In this document: in pieces, positions 28,276-36,978 of the stretch
How positions within the stretch are numbered: position 1 is the first letter of the stretch
Layout: each line of letters starts with the position of its first letter
NCBI GenBank assembly: GCA_038146785.1
Contig: JAYQSI010000017.1
Coordinates: 1 to 64,000 of the forward strand
DNA from: VMDJ01 sp038146785
GTDB taxonomy: Bacteria > Pseudomonadota > Gammaproteobacteria > Chromatiales > Chromatiaceae
Direction: 5' to 3'
DNA length: 64,000 bases
Notes under the pieces: generated by a model
Seen by the model: only the letters and a program-made list of their open reading frames with translations
Databases searched by the model: none
What the model was told of the DNA's origin: nothing
Position numbers and translations under genes: made by a program

Positions 28276-29148
28276 ATGGATTTAGAGCATGCAGAAGAAA
28301 GTGAAATTTTTCGACCATTTTTTGCACTGTCATCAGATACTGAATCTCAGCCTACTAAAGATCAATTTAATCCATCTGAAGAGGAGGGGGTTAATTAACT
28401 CGAGCAAACAAAGATCAATTGGAAACCGATTCGTCCTGAGAAAATTTTATAAATAAATTAGCAAAAATTCAGTCTTTGAGTCGGCTGTAGAAGTGAGTGA
28501 CCATTCATCATTTTTGATGATGAGGATGGTTTTCCAACAAGTTAATTTTGATGGTGAAAAAGTAGCCATCAGAAAATCGGATCAGACTTTCAAGATCATG
28601 CCAGACCAAATTTTGAAGAAGCATCGACTTTGAAGAGATAAGCCCAACCTATGAAGAAGGATTTCAGGCAGGAATGGTTCAAGGTATTGAACAGGGTCAA
28701 AAGGATGCTGAGCGAATAGCAGATCAGAAAGTTGCCAGTCTTCGTTCAAAGGTAGATTCTGTTTTATGCGCAATGATTGAATCTCGTCAGATGGCACTAG
28801 AAGAGCTTGATGATGATTTAGCACGTTTATCCATGCATATCGCGCGACAAATTTTACGTGGTGAGCTGTCGATGTCGCCGTCAGCTATTAATCAATTAGT
28901 TAAAGTATCTCTTGAGAATTTTTCACCTGATGATGCCCCTAGAGTGTGTCTTAATCCAGATGATCTTGAATTGATACGTCAGGTCAACTCCGCGAGTTTT
29001 GAGAAAGTTACTTGGGTGGCAGATGAAAACCTTAGCTCAGGTAGTGTGCGTGTTGAATGTGGTGAACGTCGCTACTGAAGATCTTGTTGAGGAGCGATTA
29101 TCTGCGGTAGCGAACAAATTATTAAAAGACGTTGATGCTATTTTTTAA
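28276..29148 (+). CDS. fliH: Flagellar export regulator FliH (badly frameshifted)
   Basis: Binds and controls the FliI ATPase. The N-terminal 130 codons are fragmentary: MDLEHAEESEIFRPFFALSS from 28276 meets a stop at about 28400, and several more frames are needed up to 28640. From there EEGFQAGMVQGIEQGQKDAE, with the FliH GxxxG-type repeat (GFQAG, GIEQG), and LSMHIARQILRGELSMSPSA, MxPDD-like LNPDDLELI and LSSGSVRVECG are clear. A last change near 29065 gives EDLVEERLSAVANKLLKDVD and the stop at 29148. The true start is uncertain. Confidence 0.72.
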
Positions 29149-29220
29149 AGCCTGTTGGTTCTTTATCAAGTTGCTGATCAAGATTCTGCTGATGGACATG
29201 AGCGCGGAAAAGGACGATTG

Positions 29221-30632
29221 ATGGGTAGCTTTGCCTCACGTGTAGATCGTTGGGTTGAAGACATTCAGCTTCCACCGCCACCGGCACAAGGTGTGTTGAC
29301 GCGTGTGGTTGGTTTAACCCTAGAGGCAAGTGGCATAAATGCCTCAATTGGCTCTCGATGCGATGTTATTGCCCCTGATGGCAAGAGGGTTCAAGCGGAA
29401 GTCGTTGGGTTTTCTGATGGTCGTTTATTGTTAATGCCATTTGAGCGAACTCGAGGCATTGCTCCAGGGTTCAGGGTGGTTGTTAGGTCAACCGGAAGTA
29501 ACTTTGGTTTTAGCGAGTCCATGTTAGGACGTGTCTTTGATGGTATGGGTATGCCATTAGATGATGGTGATCCGATTACGCCGACTGCGTTTCGTTCAAT
29601 CAATGCTGATCCTATTAATCCATTATCTCGTCGCCCAATAAATGAACCACTTGATGTCGGTGTGCGCGCGATTAATTCATTGTTAACGGTTGGTCGTGGT
29701 CAGCGACTCGGCTTAATGGCTGGTAGTGGTGTGGGCAAGAGTGTATTGCTCGGGATGATGACGCGTTACACCAAAGCTGATGTGGTGGTTATTGGTTTGA
29801 TTGGTGAGCGTGGGCGAGAAGTTCACGAGTTTGTGCGTGATACCTTAGGTGAACTGGGTATGCGACGCGCTGTTGTTATTGCTGCGCCGGGTGATACCTC
29901 TCCAGTCTCTCGTTTGCATGGTGCATCATTAGCGACAGCTGTTGCGGAGTATTTTCGCGACCAAGGTAAGCATGTCTTGTTCTTATGGATTCATTGACCC
30001 GTGTGGCTCATGCGCAGCGTGAGATTGGTCTTGCGGTGGGTGAGCCGCCAACTACCAAGGGTTATCCGCCTTCGGTATTTACATTGATGCCATCACTGAT
30101 TGAACGTGCAGGTAATACCAATGTCGCGAATGGATCAATTACCGCCTTTTATACTGTTTTGGCGGAAGGTGATGATCAGCAAGATCCAATTGTTGATGCA
30201 GCGAGAGCGATACTTGATGGACACATTGTGCTCACGCGTGAATTGGCCGCACAAGGGCATTTCCCAGCAATCGATATTTTGCAGTCAGTCAGTCGTTTGA
30301 TGCCGCAATTAGCAAAGCGTCAGCATCAAGAAGCAGCAAAAGAATTTAGAAGGGTCTATTCCGCTTATGAGGAGCACCGAGATCTCATCAGTGTGGGTGC
30401 TTATCAACGTGGAGCGAATGCAGATGTTGATCAGGCGATTCGTCAACTACCGTTTATTAAAAACTTTTTACAACAGGATATGAGTTCAGCTGTGAGCTTT
30501 TCAGAGTCTTTAGATCAGCTTCAGAACATTCCCGAAGAGGTGGATGATGCTAATGAAGACAGAGGTCGAAAGTTAAAGATGGGGAAAGCATCTACACCTA
30601 ATGAAAGTGAGGTGATAAATGGCCAGTACTAA
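29221..30632 (+). CDS. fliI: Flagellum-specific ATPase FliI (one frameshift)
   Basis: Hexameric ATPase of the flagellar export gate. Key motifs are VVGLTLEASGINASIGSRCD, Walker A LMAGSGVGKS (about 166-175), VVIGLIGERGREVHEFV and, after a one-base loss near 29985, MDSLTRVAHAQREIGLAVGE, where the family has xLLMDSLTRxAxAQREI. PPTTKGYPPSVFTLMPSLIE and VNxGxYxxG-like LISVGAYQRGANADVDQAI follow. The ATG at 29221 is chosen because it has AAAGGA 8 nt upstream and gives the usual family start. The end overlaps fliJ by 14 bp. About 470 aa after repair. Confidence 0.87.
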
Positions 30633-31068
30633 GTGGGAAACATTAAAAGACCTGCGACAACGCAAAGTCGATCATGCTCAAGCCTTATTGCTTGAAACTG
30701 AAAAGCGGAAAAAGGAGGCTGTTCAGTCTTTGAACCAAGTACTTGGTTACATAAAGGAATATCGAGCACAAATTAAAGCGGATGAAAATGCAACGGTTTC
30801 TGTCACCAATTTGTCCCGATCCCGTCATTTTTTGCAGCAGTTGATTCAATCCTCAGCGCAGCAAGAGAATTTGTGTATTCAACTGACGTATCAAGCGCAA
30901 CAAGACCAAGCAGAGCTTATGCGGTGTCGTGCTGATTTGAAGGCGATTGAAAAGCTTGATGAGAAGGATAGGCATTTGGAGAGGAAAAAAATCGCCGAGC
31001 GAGAGGCTAAGGACCTTGATGAACTCGCCAGATCGCAATTTTTGGGAAATTTGCATCCTCAAGGCTAG
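30619..31068 (+). CDS. fliJ: Flagellar export chaperone FliJ
   Basis: Small coiled-coil stalk of the export ATPase, 149 aa. Almost entirely helical with heptads (QRKVDHAQALLLETEKRKKE, QQDQAELMRCRADLKAIEKL) and the FliJ-like tail ERKKIAEREAKDLDELA before a short end. The start overlaps fliI by 14 bp, with GAAAGTGAGGTGATAA as ribosome site. Weak sequence conservation is usual for FliJ, so context carries much of the call. The frame is intact. Confidence 0.85.
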   Translation: MASTKWETLKDLRQRKVDHAQALLLETEKRKKEAVQSLNQVLGYIKEYRAQIKADENATVSVTNLSRSRHFLQQLIQSSAQQENLCIQLTYQAQQDQAELMRCRADLKAIEKLDEKDRHLERKKIAEREAKDLDELARSQFLGNLHPQG

Positions 31069-31071
31069 TGC

Positions 31072-31085
31072 GTCAAAGATTTGAC
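31072..31085. promoter_or_regulatory. FleQ-box-like palindrome upstream of fliK promoter
   Basis: GTCAAAGATTTGAC is a perfect palindrome (GTCAAA-GA-TTTGAC) and close to the described FleQ box GTCAATAAATTGAC. It lies about 120 bp upstream of the fliK sigma-54 promoter, a normal enhancer distance. Confidence 0.6.
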
Positions 31086-31130
31086 TCGAATAGACTTACT
31101 TTAGCTACCATTGAGTGACGATAATTAAAA

Positions 31131-31148
31131 ATTGATATATAAATCAAT
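31131..31148. repeat. Inverted repeat ATTGAT-N6-ATCAAT upstream of fliK
   Basis: Perfect 6-bp arms in AT-rich DNA, about 57 bp upstream of the -24 box. It could be a second activator half or an IHF-type bend region; function is unknown. Confidence 0.35.
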
Positions 31149-31204
31149 GGTATATAGATAATTTTTCACTAAATTGTGGCCTTTCACCAAGGCTGTTTTA
31201 GTTT

Positions 31205-31220
31205 TGGCAAGCAATTTGCA
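31205..31220 (+). promoter_or_regulatory. Sigma-54 promoter of the fliK-flhB operon
   Basis: TGGCAAG-CAAT-TTGCA, correct -24/-12 spacing, 49 bp upstream of the fliK start. Confidence 0.92.
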
Positions 31221-31268
31221 TTAAGACCTGTGAAATCAATTTTTAGGTCTGATTAGGATAAGCAGCCT

Positions 31269-32802
31269 GTGGAAAATTCAACGTTAAAACTGTTCGGTCT
31301 GTTGCAGAGCAATGCGGTCGAAAATGCGTCAAATAACAATAAAAATCAATCAGTTAACAATGCTGAGGCTGCGGGTGTCTTTAAGCAATTATTAGCCATA
31401 CAAACTCAATTAAAGAGCAAAACAGAGCTGTCTGAGGGTGTCAAAGGTTTGCCGCTTGTCGGCAAGCAGTTGCCTGAAGGCGTTTTGAAGCAGCTAGAAC
31501 AGCTCGAAGAGTCTGATTTAGCAGTGTTAGCTGAACAAATTGTGACCCAAGAGTACCCAAATGTTTCGCAGTTTCCGGGTTTGAGTGGTTCAACTGAATT
31601 AACGTCAGTTATTGATAGTTCACCGGTCATTGCTCAATTGGCATCACAATTGGCTGCTGATGAGTTTTCGGGCTCTAAGGCGGATGTTATCCGAGGTCCT
31701 TGGACTAACGAGCAGCTTATGAATGCGCAGGCATTTGTGGGTTCAAAAGAGGTTGCTGATGAGGTCCTTAAGGTTACGAAGCAAGCTGATGTTTTCAGTC
31801 CTTCATTAAGTAAAGCTCAATTGACGAACCAACAGTCTCAAGTCGCTGAGCCAACCGTCTTCAGTCCCTAGTATTCAGCTTAGGGATGAAGATCTGTTAG
31901 CGACAGCTAAGCAGGCATCAGTGATTCAGCTTGAAGCGGCACGTCAAAAAAGTTTGACCGCCACTGAGTCACCTCGCGAGGTTGTGGAAAATCTATTGCG
32001 CCAGGTTGAAGGAAAGCTAAGAGCCAAAGTGCAGTCTTCTGTAACAACTGGCACACCGTCCGGCAATAAGGTAACGACTGCAGATACCTTCTTGATGAAT
32101 CGTAGTGTGTTCAAAGCGAATGCCTCAGAGTCAGTTATGACCAGAACAACTCAATTTGATGCGTTAATGGGTTCTGCGCGTTCTGAGTCGGCATCATCAG
32201 TTTCTGCACAAGCGAGTACGTTAAATTTTCTCAACCAACGCGGGATCAATAATGTCAATGTTGATGCAGATGGTTCACGTGCTGCTGCCTCTACACCATT
32301 AACTTTGTCTACTAGCGATACTGCGCAACATGCGACTGAACAGTTGCAGCGTACGGCGGGTGCTTTCCGTGACCAGTTGATGACACCACAGAATGAAGAG
32401 CGTCTGCAAAAGGCAGTAGGTGAGCGCATCATGCGTATGGTGGAGTCTGGTAATTGGGATACCGAGATGGAATTAAATCCAGCACGTCTAGGCACTATTC
32501 GAATTCGTCTTTCAATGGAAGGAAGTGAGCTTCAGGTTGCGATGTCGTCACAGAATGCGGGCGTGCGTGATTTACTAGAAGCATCTATGCCACGTTTGCG
32601 TGATGGTTTAAGTGACTCTGGCATTGCTTTAGCGAATTCGACCGTTGATCAAGAATTAAGCCAGCAATCAGGTGGTTCACAGAAAGAGCAGGAACAGCAA
32701 GCTGAAGCGGTAGCTGTGAAAGCAAAACATAATAGTGATGACATTGTCGAGCAAAGTGCTCAACAATCATCTCATGATGGTGAGCTTGATACGTTTGCCT
32801 AA
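31269..32802 (+). CDS. fliK: Flagellar hook-length control protein FliK (one frameshift)
   Basis: Secreted ruler that switches export specificity through FlhB. It starts with GTG (VENSTLKLFGLLQSNAVENA) behind TTAGGATAAG. The N-terminal and central parts are Gln/Ser/Ala-rich and variable. One indel near 31865 shifts AEPTVFSP into QPSSVPSIQLRDEDLL. The C-terminal FliK core is clear (about residues 370-450): VGERIMRMVESGNWDTEMEL, NPARLGTIRIRLSMEGSEL, VAMSSQNAGVRDLLEASMPR, LRDGLSDSGIAL. About 510 aa after repair. It heads the operon fliK-fliL-...-flhB. Confidence 0.87.
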
Positions 32803-32845
32803 TTTATAATAAAGCATTGATTAAGATTTTAACGAGGTAATGACG

Positions 32846-33445
32846 ATGGCTGAAGAAGAAAAGCCTGAAGGCGCCGGCGAAGAAGGTGAAGGTAAAAAGA
32901 AAGGCGGGCTTATGAAGATCTTGGTCTTCGTTTTTGGCGCGCTATTGCTGATCATTGTGAGTGTGGGTGCAACTTTGTATCTCACCGGTTTCTTTGATGT
33001 AAAAAATGAGCAAGCTTCAACTGAGGTTATCCAAGATCTTGAGAAAACCATGGTCGATGCAGATGGTAAGCCTATTGAAGATAAAGGCCCTGAGAAGAAG
33101 CCAAAAGAAACACCGGATTCACAAAAGTTTGAACAGTCATACCAGGATTTCAAAGCAAAATTCACAGTGAATGTGCCAAACAGTAAAAAGTACGTTCAAT
33201 TCTCTTTATCGGTGATGACCTATTACGATGAGCGAGTGCTAGGTAATGTGGATAAGCATGAGACAGCTTTACGTTCGGCTGTGATTGGTCTTGTTGCATT
33301 AGAGCCTGCCGAAACATACCAGTCTCAGGAAGGTATGGATAAGCTCAAATCACGAATCAAAGATGCATTGAATCGTGTTTTGATGAAATACGAAGACTTT
33401 GGTGGGATCGAAGAGGTCTATTTCACTGAGTTTGTATTGCAGTAA
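32846..33445 (+). CDS. fliL: Flagellar basal body-associated protein FliL
   Basis: Single-pass inner-membrane protein near the stator that aids torque. 199 aa. The acidic/lysine N-terminus (AEEEKPEGAGEEGEGKKK) is followed by a membrane helix (LMKILVFVFGALLLIIVSVG, about 24-46). A linker then leads to the periplasmic FliL domain with VNVPNSKKYVQFSLSVMTYY and a C-terminal GGIEEVYFTEFVLQ, a hallmark ending. The ATG at 32846 is preferred over the one two codons upstream because the GAGG site then has normal spacing. From here to 49.6 kb all frames are intact. Confidence 0.9.
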   Translation: MAEEEKPEGAGEEGEGKKKGGLMKILVFVFGALLLIIVSVGATLYLTGFFDVKNEQASTEVIQDLEKTMVDADGKPIEDKGPEKKPKETPDSQKFEQSYQDFKAKFTVNVPNSKKYVQFSLSVMTYYDERVLGNVDKHETALRSAVIGLVALEPAETYQSQEGMDKLKSRIKDALNRVLMKYEDFGGIEEVYFTEFVLQ

Positions 33446-33451
33446 ATTAAT

Positions 33452-34453
33452 ATGAGTCCGTCTTCACAATTACTTTCGCAGGAAGAGATTGATGCATTGG
33501 TTACCAGTGCAGATGCGGACTCGTCTGGATTTAGCTCGCCGGGCATTTATAAAACTAACCCGAATGCGAAATCGTATGATTTAGCAAGCGAAGATAGTGG
33601 TCTTGTGGCGCATCTAGGTGCGCTTGAGATGATTTCTGATCGTTTCTCTAGATTATTCCGTGTGACGCTCTCAGGCATGCTGCAGTATCAGCCGAAAATT
33701 CGTGTGGCAGAGCTGCGTGTAGAGTCATTTCAGGATTACCGCAAGCAGCTCAAGATTCCATTATCGTTAAACATCATTAAGCTCGAAGGCTTACGCGGTA
33801 ATGCATTAATCGTTATTGAGCCTCAGATTATTTTTAATTCACTTGACCGTTTCTTTGGCGGTGGTGGTAAGTCTCGCACGACAGTAGAAGGGATGCGCGA
33901 GTTCACTCCGACGGAAAGTCGTGTGATTCAAATGATCGTCCAAGGTGTGTTTGGCGACTTAAAAAAGTCGTGGGACCCCGTTTATAAGTTGGATTTTGAA
34001 CACGTTAATAGTGAAATTAATCCGCAGTTTGCTCAGATTGTTGATGACTCTGATTTGGTGATCATTTCAGATTTTGAAATAGAAATGGCTAATGACATAT
34101 CGGGCACTATCCAGGTGGTATATCCCTTTGGTGCAATGAAACCGATTCGCCATTTGCTCAAGAATCAGGTGCAAGCAGATTATGCAGATGAGCGTGACCG
34201 TGCTTGGAAGCGTCAATTAAAAGATTGTGTCAAGGATGTGGAGCTAGATCTGAAATCAGATCTAGCTTACCCGCGTATTTCTTTGTTGGATTTAATGAAC
34301 CTTAAGGTTGGTGACATTATTCCAATCAAGATGCCTGACACCGTGGTTGTTCAAGTTGAAGGTGTGCCAACCTATGAGGGTATTTATGGCACCGTTAATG
34401 GTCATGCAGCAATTCGTTTGCTGGGCCTTAAAAAAGAAGAGGGTAAGTCATGA
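33452..34453 (+). CDS. fliM: Flagellar motor switch protein FliM
   Basis: C-ring protein that binds phosphorylated CheY. 333 aa. The N-terminal CheY-binding segment is LLSQEEIDALVTSADADSS (8-26). The middle domain includes EMISDRFSRLFRVTLSGMLQ, SLNIIKLEGLRGNALIVIEP and a GGxG-like FFGGGGKSRTTVEGM. The C-terminal SpoA domain ends GTVNGHAAIRLLGLKKEE. It lies 6 bp after fliL and overlaps fliN by 4 bp. Family length. Confidence 0.95.
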   Translation: MSPSSQLLSQEEIDALVTSADADSSGFSSPGIYKTNPNAKSYDLASEDSGLVAHLGALEMISDRFSRLFRVTLSGMLQYQPKIRVAELRVESFQDYRKQLKIPLSLNIIKLEGLRGNALIVIEPQIIFNSLDRFFGGGGKSRTTVEGMREFTPTESRVIQMIVQGVFGDLKKSWDPVYKLDFEHVNSEINPQFAQIVDDSDLVIISDFEIEMANDISGTIQVVYPFGAMKPIRHLLKNQVQADYADERDRAWKRQLKDCVKDVELDLKSDLAYPRISLLDLMNLKVGDIIPIKMPDTVVVQVEGVPTYEGIYGTVNGHAAIRLLGLKKEEGKS

Positions 34454-34782
34454 GTGACGAACAGCAAGACGTTGCGGAAAAGGCACCAGAAGAAGAGGTG
34501 AAAACCCTCGCCACATTGGAAGATGAGATGGACTTGGATGTTCTTCAGAATATCCCAGTCACCTTGTCAGTTGAAGTTGGCAGAACGGGCATGCAAATCC
34601 GTGATTTGCTCAAGCTTAGTGAGGGTAGTGTGATTGAGCTTGACCGCGTTGCGGGTGAATCAATTGATATTTTAGTTAATAACACGGTTATTGCCCGTGG
34701 TGAAGTAGTTGTAGTCAATGAGCGTTACGGTGTTCGTTTGACGCAAGTGCTCGATGCTGCTGACCGGTTACGTAAAATTTAA
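34450..34782 (+). CDS. fliN: Flagellar motor switch protein FliN
   Basis: C-ring base, FliH docking. 110 aa. Acidic N-terminal tail (1-30), then the SpoA/FliN domain with IPVTLSVEVGRTGMQIRDLL, KLSEGSVIELDRVAGESIDI and VVNERYGVRLTQVLDAADRL. The start overlaps the fliM stop (ATGA). Standard order fliM-fliN-fliO. Confidence 0.95.
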   Translation: MSDEQQDVAEKAPEEEVKTLATLEDEMDLDVLQNIPVTLSVEVGRTGMQIRDLLKLSEGSVIELDRVAGESIDILVNNTVIARGEVVVVNERYGVRLTQVLDAADRLRKI

Positions 34783-34797
34783 CCAGAGTGACTGGCG

Positions 34798-35160
34798 ATG
34801 AATGGTGAACTTTCCTTGGTGCAGCCTTTGCTAGGACTAGTCTTTGTTTTCCTGGCAATGTTTGGTGCGTTTTGGATTGTTCGTAAGCTTCAAGACAAAA
34901 AGAACATTTTTGGCGGAAAATCCATCCATATTATTGAGGCAGCATCTGTTGGTACTCGAGAGCGCATTGTTATTGCTTCTGTAGAAGGTAAGCGCTTAGT
35001 TTTAGGTGTAACTGCCCAATCGATTAATTTACTCAAAGAGTTAGAGCAAGCTGAAGGTGAAACGAGCACCTCTACGATTACACAGCCAGAGAAGGAATCT
35101 TTTAAGACGCAGTTAACTCAATCTCTTAGCTCGGTATTGCCGCAGCGGGGTAAGCAATAA
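34798..35160 (+). CDS. fliO: Flagellar export apparatus protein FliO
   Basis: Assembly factor for the FliP ring. 120 aa with one N-terminal membrane helix (PLLGLVFVFLAMFGAFWIV, about 9-27), a short positive stretch, and a small cytoplasmic domain with IEAASVGTRERIVIASVEGK. Low conservation is typical. It lies between fliN and fliP, its stop overlapping the fliP start. Confidence 0.88.
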   Translation: MNGELSLVQPLLGLVFVFLAMFGAFWIVRKLQDKKNIFGGKSIHIIEAASVGTRERIVIASVEGKRLVLGVTAQSINLLKELEQAEGETSTSTITQPEKESFKTQLTQSLSSVLPQRGKQ

Positions 35161-35918
35161 TGTCGTCGTTTTATTTAAAACTATTGATGGCATTACTGAT
35201 TGGCCTATCTTCTGGCCAATTGCTGGCGAATGAAGCATTGATGCCGGGCGTAGTTGTGCAAAATCAACCTAATGGCGATCAAACTTATAGCCTGACCCTT
35301 CAAATATTAGCGTTAATGACAGTGCTGACATTGTTGCCAGCACTTTTGCTAACGACAACTGCATTTGCTCGAATCATTATTGTCCTTTCGATTCTTCGTC
35401 AGGCAATGGGCACTATGCAAACGCCGCCTAACCAAGTGTTGATTGGCCTCGCGCTATTTTTGACATTTTTTGTTATGGCGCCTGTTTTTGAGCGTGTAAA
35501 TACTGAGGCATTGCAGCCTTACTTGAGTGGATCACTTGAAGCGGAACCGGCGTTGGAAAAAGCTATTGTTCCAATGCGTGAGTTCATGTTGTTACAAACA
35601 AGAGAAACGGATGTGGCGCTCTTTGCTAATTTAGTTGGGCAGGATGTCATTGAAAGTAAAGATGCGATTCCTTTACGTATTTTGATTCCGGCATTTGTAA
35701 CCAGTGAGTTAAAAACCGCCTTTCAAATCGGCTTTATGATTTTTATTCCTTTCGTGGTTATTGATCTAGTTGTGGCGAGTGTTTTGATGTCGATGGGTAT
35801 GATGATGTTGTCACCAATGATGATCTCATTGCCATTTAAATTGATGCTTTTCGTTTTGATCGATGGCTGGCAATTGACCTTGGGTACATTGGCAGGAAGC
35901 TTCTTTCCAGCAACATAG
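35160..35918 (+). CDS. fliP: Flagellar export gate protein FliP
   Basis: Core of the type III export gate, 252 aa. An N-terminal signal peptide (to about QLLANE) is followed by four membrane helices with TTTAFARIIIVLSILRQAMG, MQTPPNQVLIGLALFLTFFV, FMIFIPFVVIDLVVASVLMS and MISLPFKLMLFVLIDGWQLT, all FliP hallmarks. The start overlaps the fliO stop (TAATG). Confidence 0.95.
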   Translation: MSSFYLKLLMALLIGLSSGQLLANEALMPGVVVQNQPNGDQTYSLTLQILALMTVLTLLPALLLTTTAFARIIIVLSILRQAMGTMQTPPNQVLIGLALFLTFFVMAPVFERVNTEALQPYLSGSLEAEPALEKAIVPMREFMLLQTRETDVALFANLVGQDVIESKDAIPLRILIPAFVTSELKTAFQIGFMIFIPFVVIDLVVASVLMSMGMMMLSPMMISLPFKLMLFVLIDGWQLTLGTLAGSFFPAT

Positions 35919-35929
35919 TGAGATTGACG

Positions 35930-36202
35930 ATGACGCATGGTGAAGTTTTAGATATTGGTCGTGAAGCACTTTGGATGGTTGCCTTAATCTCGGCGCCTTT
36001 GTTGTTGGCTGCACTGGGCGTTGGCTTGTTGATTGGTATTATTCAAGCAGCCACTTCAATTAATGAAATGACTTTAAGTTTTATTCCAAAGCTTGTTGCA
36101 CTTGTTGTGGTTATTTATCTTTTTGGTAGTTGGCAGTTGTCGGTATTAACCGATTTTGCTCTTCGTCAATATGAACGAATACCTTTATTGATGGGTGGCT
36201 AG
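35930..36202 (+). CDS. fliQ: Flagellar export gate protein FliQ
   Basis: Two-helix export gate subunit, 90 aa. The family pattern VLDIGREALWMVALISAPLL, LLIGIIQAATSINEMTLSFI and PKLVALVVVIYLFGSW is complete. The ATG at 35930 gives family length; an in-frame GTG at 35918 overlapping fliP would add four residues. Confidence 0.93.
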   Translation: MTHGEVLDIGREALWMVALISAPLLLAALGVGLLIGIIQAATSINEMTLSFIPKLVALVVVIYLFGSWQLSVLTDFALRQYERIPLLMGG

Positions 36203-36204
36203 CA

Positions 36205-36978
36205 ATGTTTGTCGTGATGGATGACATTTTGGCCTTTTTTTATAGTTTTCTTTGGCCATTCACGCGAATTAGCGCAGCGTTATTAGTCGCGCCAGTATTT
36301 TCTGCGAGATCGGTTTCTATTCGATTAAGAATTGTATTGGCAGCAGCATTAACCTTTGTTGTTTACCCGCTATATGAATGGCCTGTTATTGATGTCTTAA
36401 CTGGCTCAGGCTTTGTTCTTTTTTTGCAGCAGATTGCCTTAGGTATTCTAATGGGATTTATTCTGCAAATTGCTTTTGCTGCTATCAGTGCAGCGGGTGA
36501 CTACATTGCAGTATCCATGGGCTTGAGCTTTGCGATGATGGCTGATCCTAATAATGGGCACCAAACACCTATTCTTTCTCAGCTTTTCGTCATTATTGCC
36601 ACCTTGTTATTTTTAACGGTGGGTGCGCATTTGGTATTAATAGAAATGTTGCTAGATAGCTTTCGCTTGGTTCCTGTGGATGAAATTGCCTTTAATGCAG
36701 AGCTGGTCGCTGATTTTTTACGCTGGACCTCAATAATATTCACTGGCGGAATGATGATTGCGCTTCCAGCTATGATGACCTTGTTGGTTAAGAATATGGC
36801 AATGGGTGTGGTATCTCGTGCAGCACCTTCACTGAATGTGTTTGCTGTAGGTTTTCCAGCTGCAATGCTCGTTGGTTTTGTTTCATTGGTGATTTTGATG
36901 CCATCAATGACGACTGGAATGCAAAGCTTATGGGTTGATGGATACAGCCAAATTCAAATGTATTTGGGGGTTCGGTAA
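36205..36978 (+). CDS. fliR: Flagellar export gate protein FliR
   Basis: Export gate subunit, 257 aa, about six membrane helices. Typical segments are FLWPFTRISAALLVAPVFSA at the N-terminus, FLQQIALGILMGFILQIAFA, AGDYIAVSMGLSFAMMADPN and GVVSRAAPSLNVFAVGFPAA. The start ATG at 36205 lies 2 bp after fliQ; an ATG four codons in is possible. The stop overlaps flhB. Confidence 0.94.
   Translation: MFVVMDDILAFFYSFLWPFTRISAALLVAPVFSARSVSIRLRIVLAAALTFVVYPLYEWPVIDVLTGSGFVLFLQQIALGILMGFILQIAFAAISAAGDYIAVSMGLSFAMMADPNNGHQTPILSQLFVIIATLLFLTVGAHLVLIEMLLDSFRLVPVDEIAFNAELVADFLRWTSIIFTGGMMIALPAMMTLLVKNMAMGVVSRAAPSLNVFAVGFPAAMLVGFVSLVILMPSMTTGMQSLWVDGYSQIQMYLGVR

Noticed and set aside
3022..30632. Programmed frameshifting as the reason for split genes
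   Set aside because: Breaks are many, differ in direction, lack slippery sites and structures, and the two flagellin copies break at different places.
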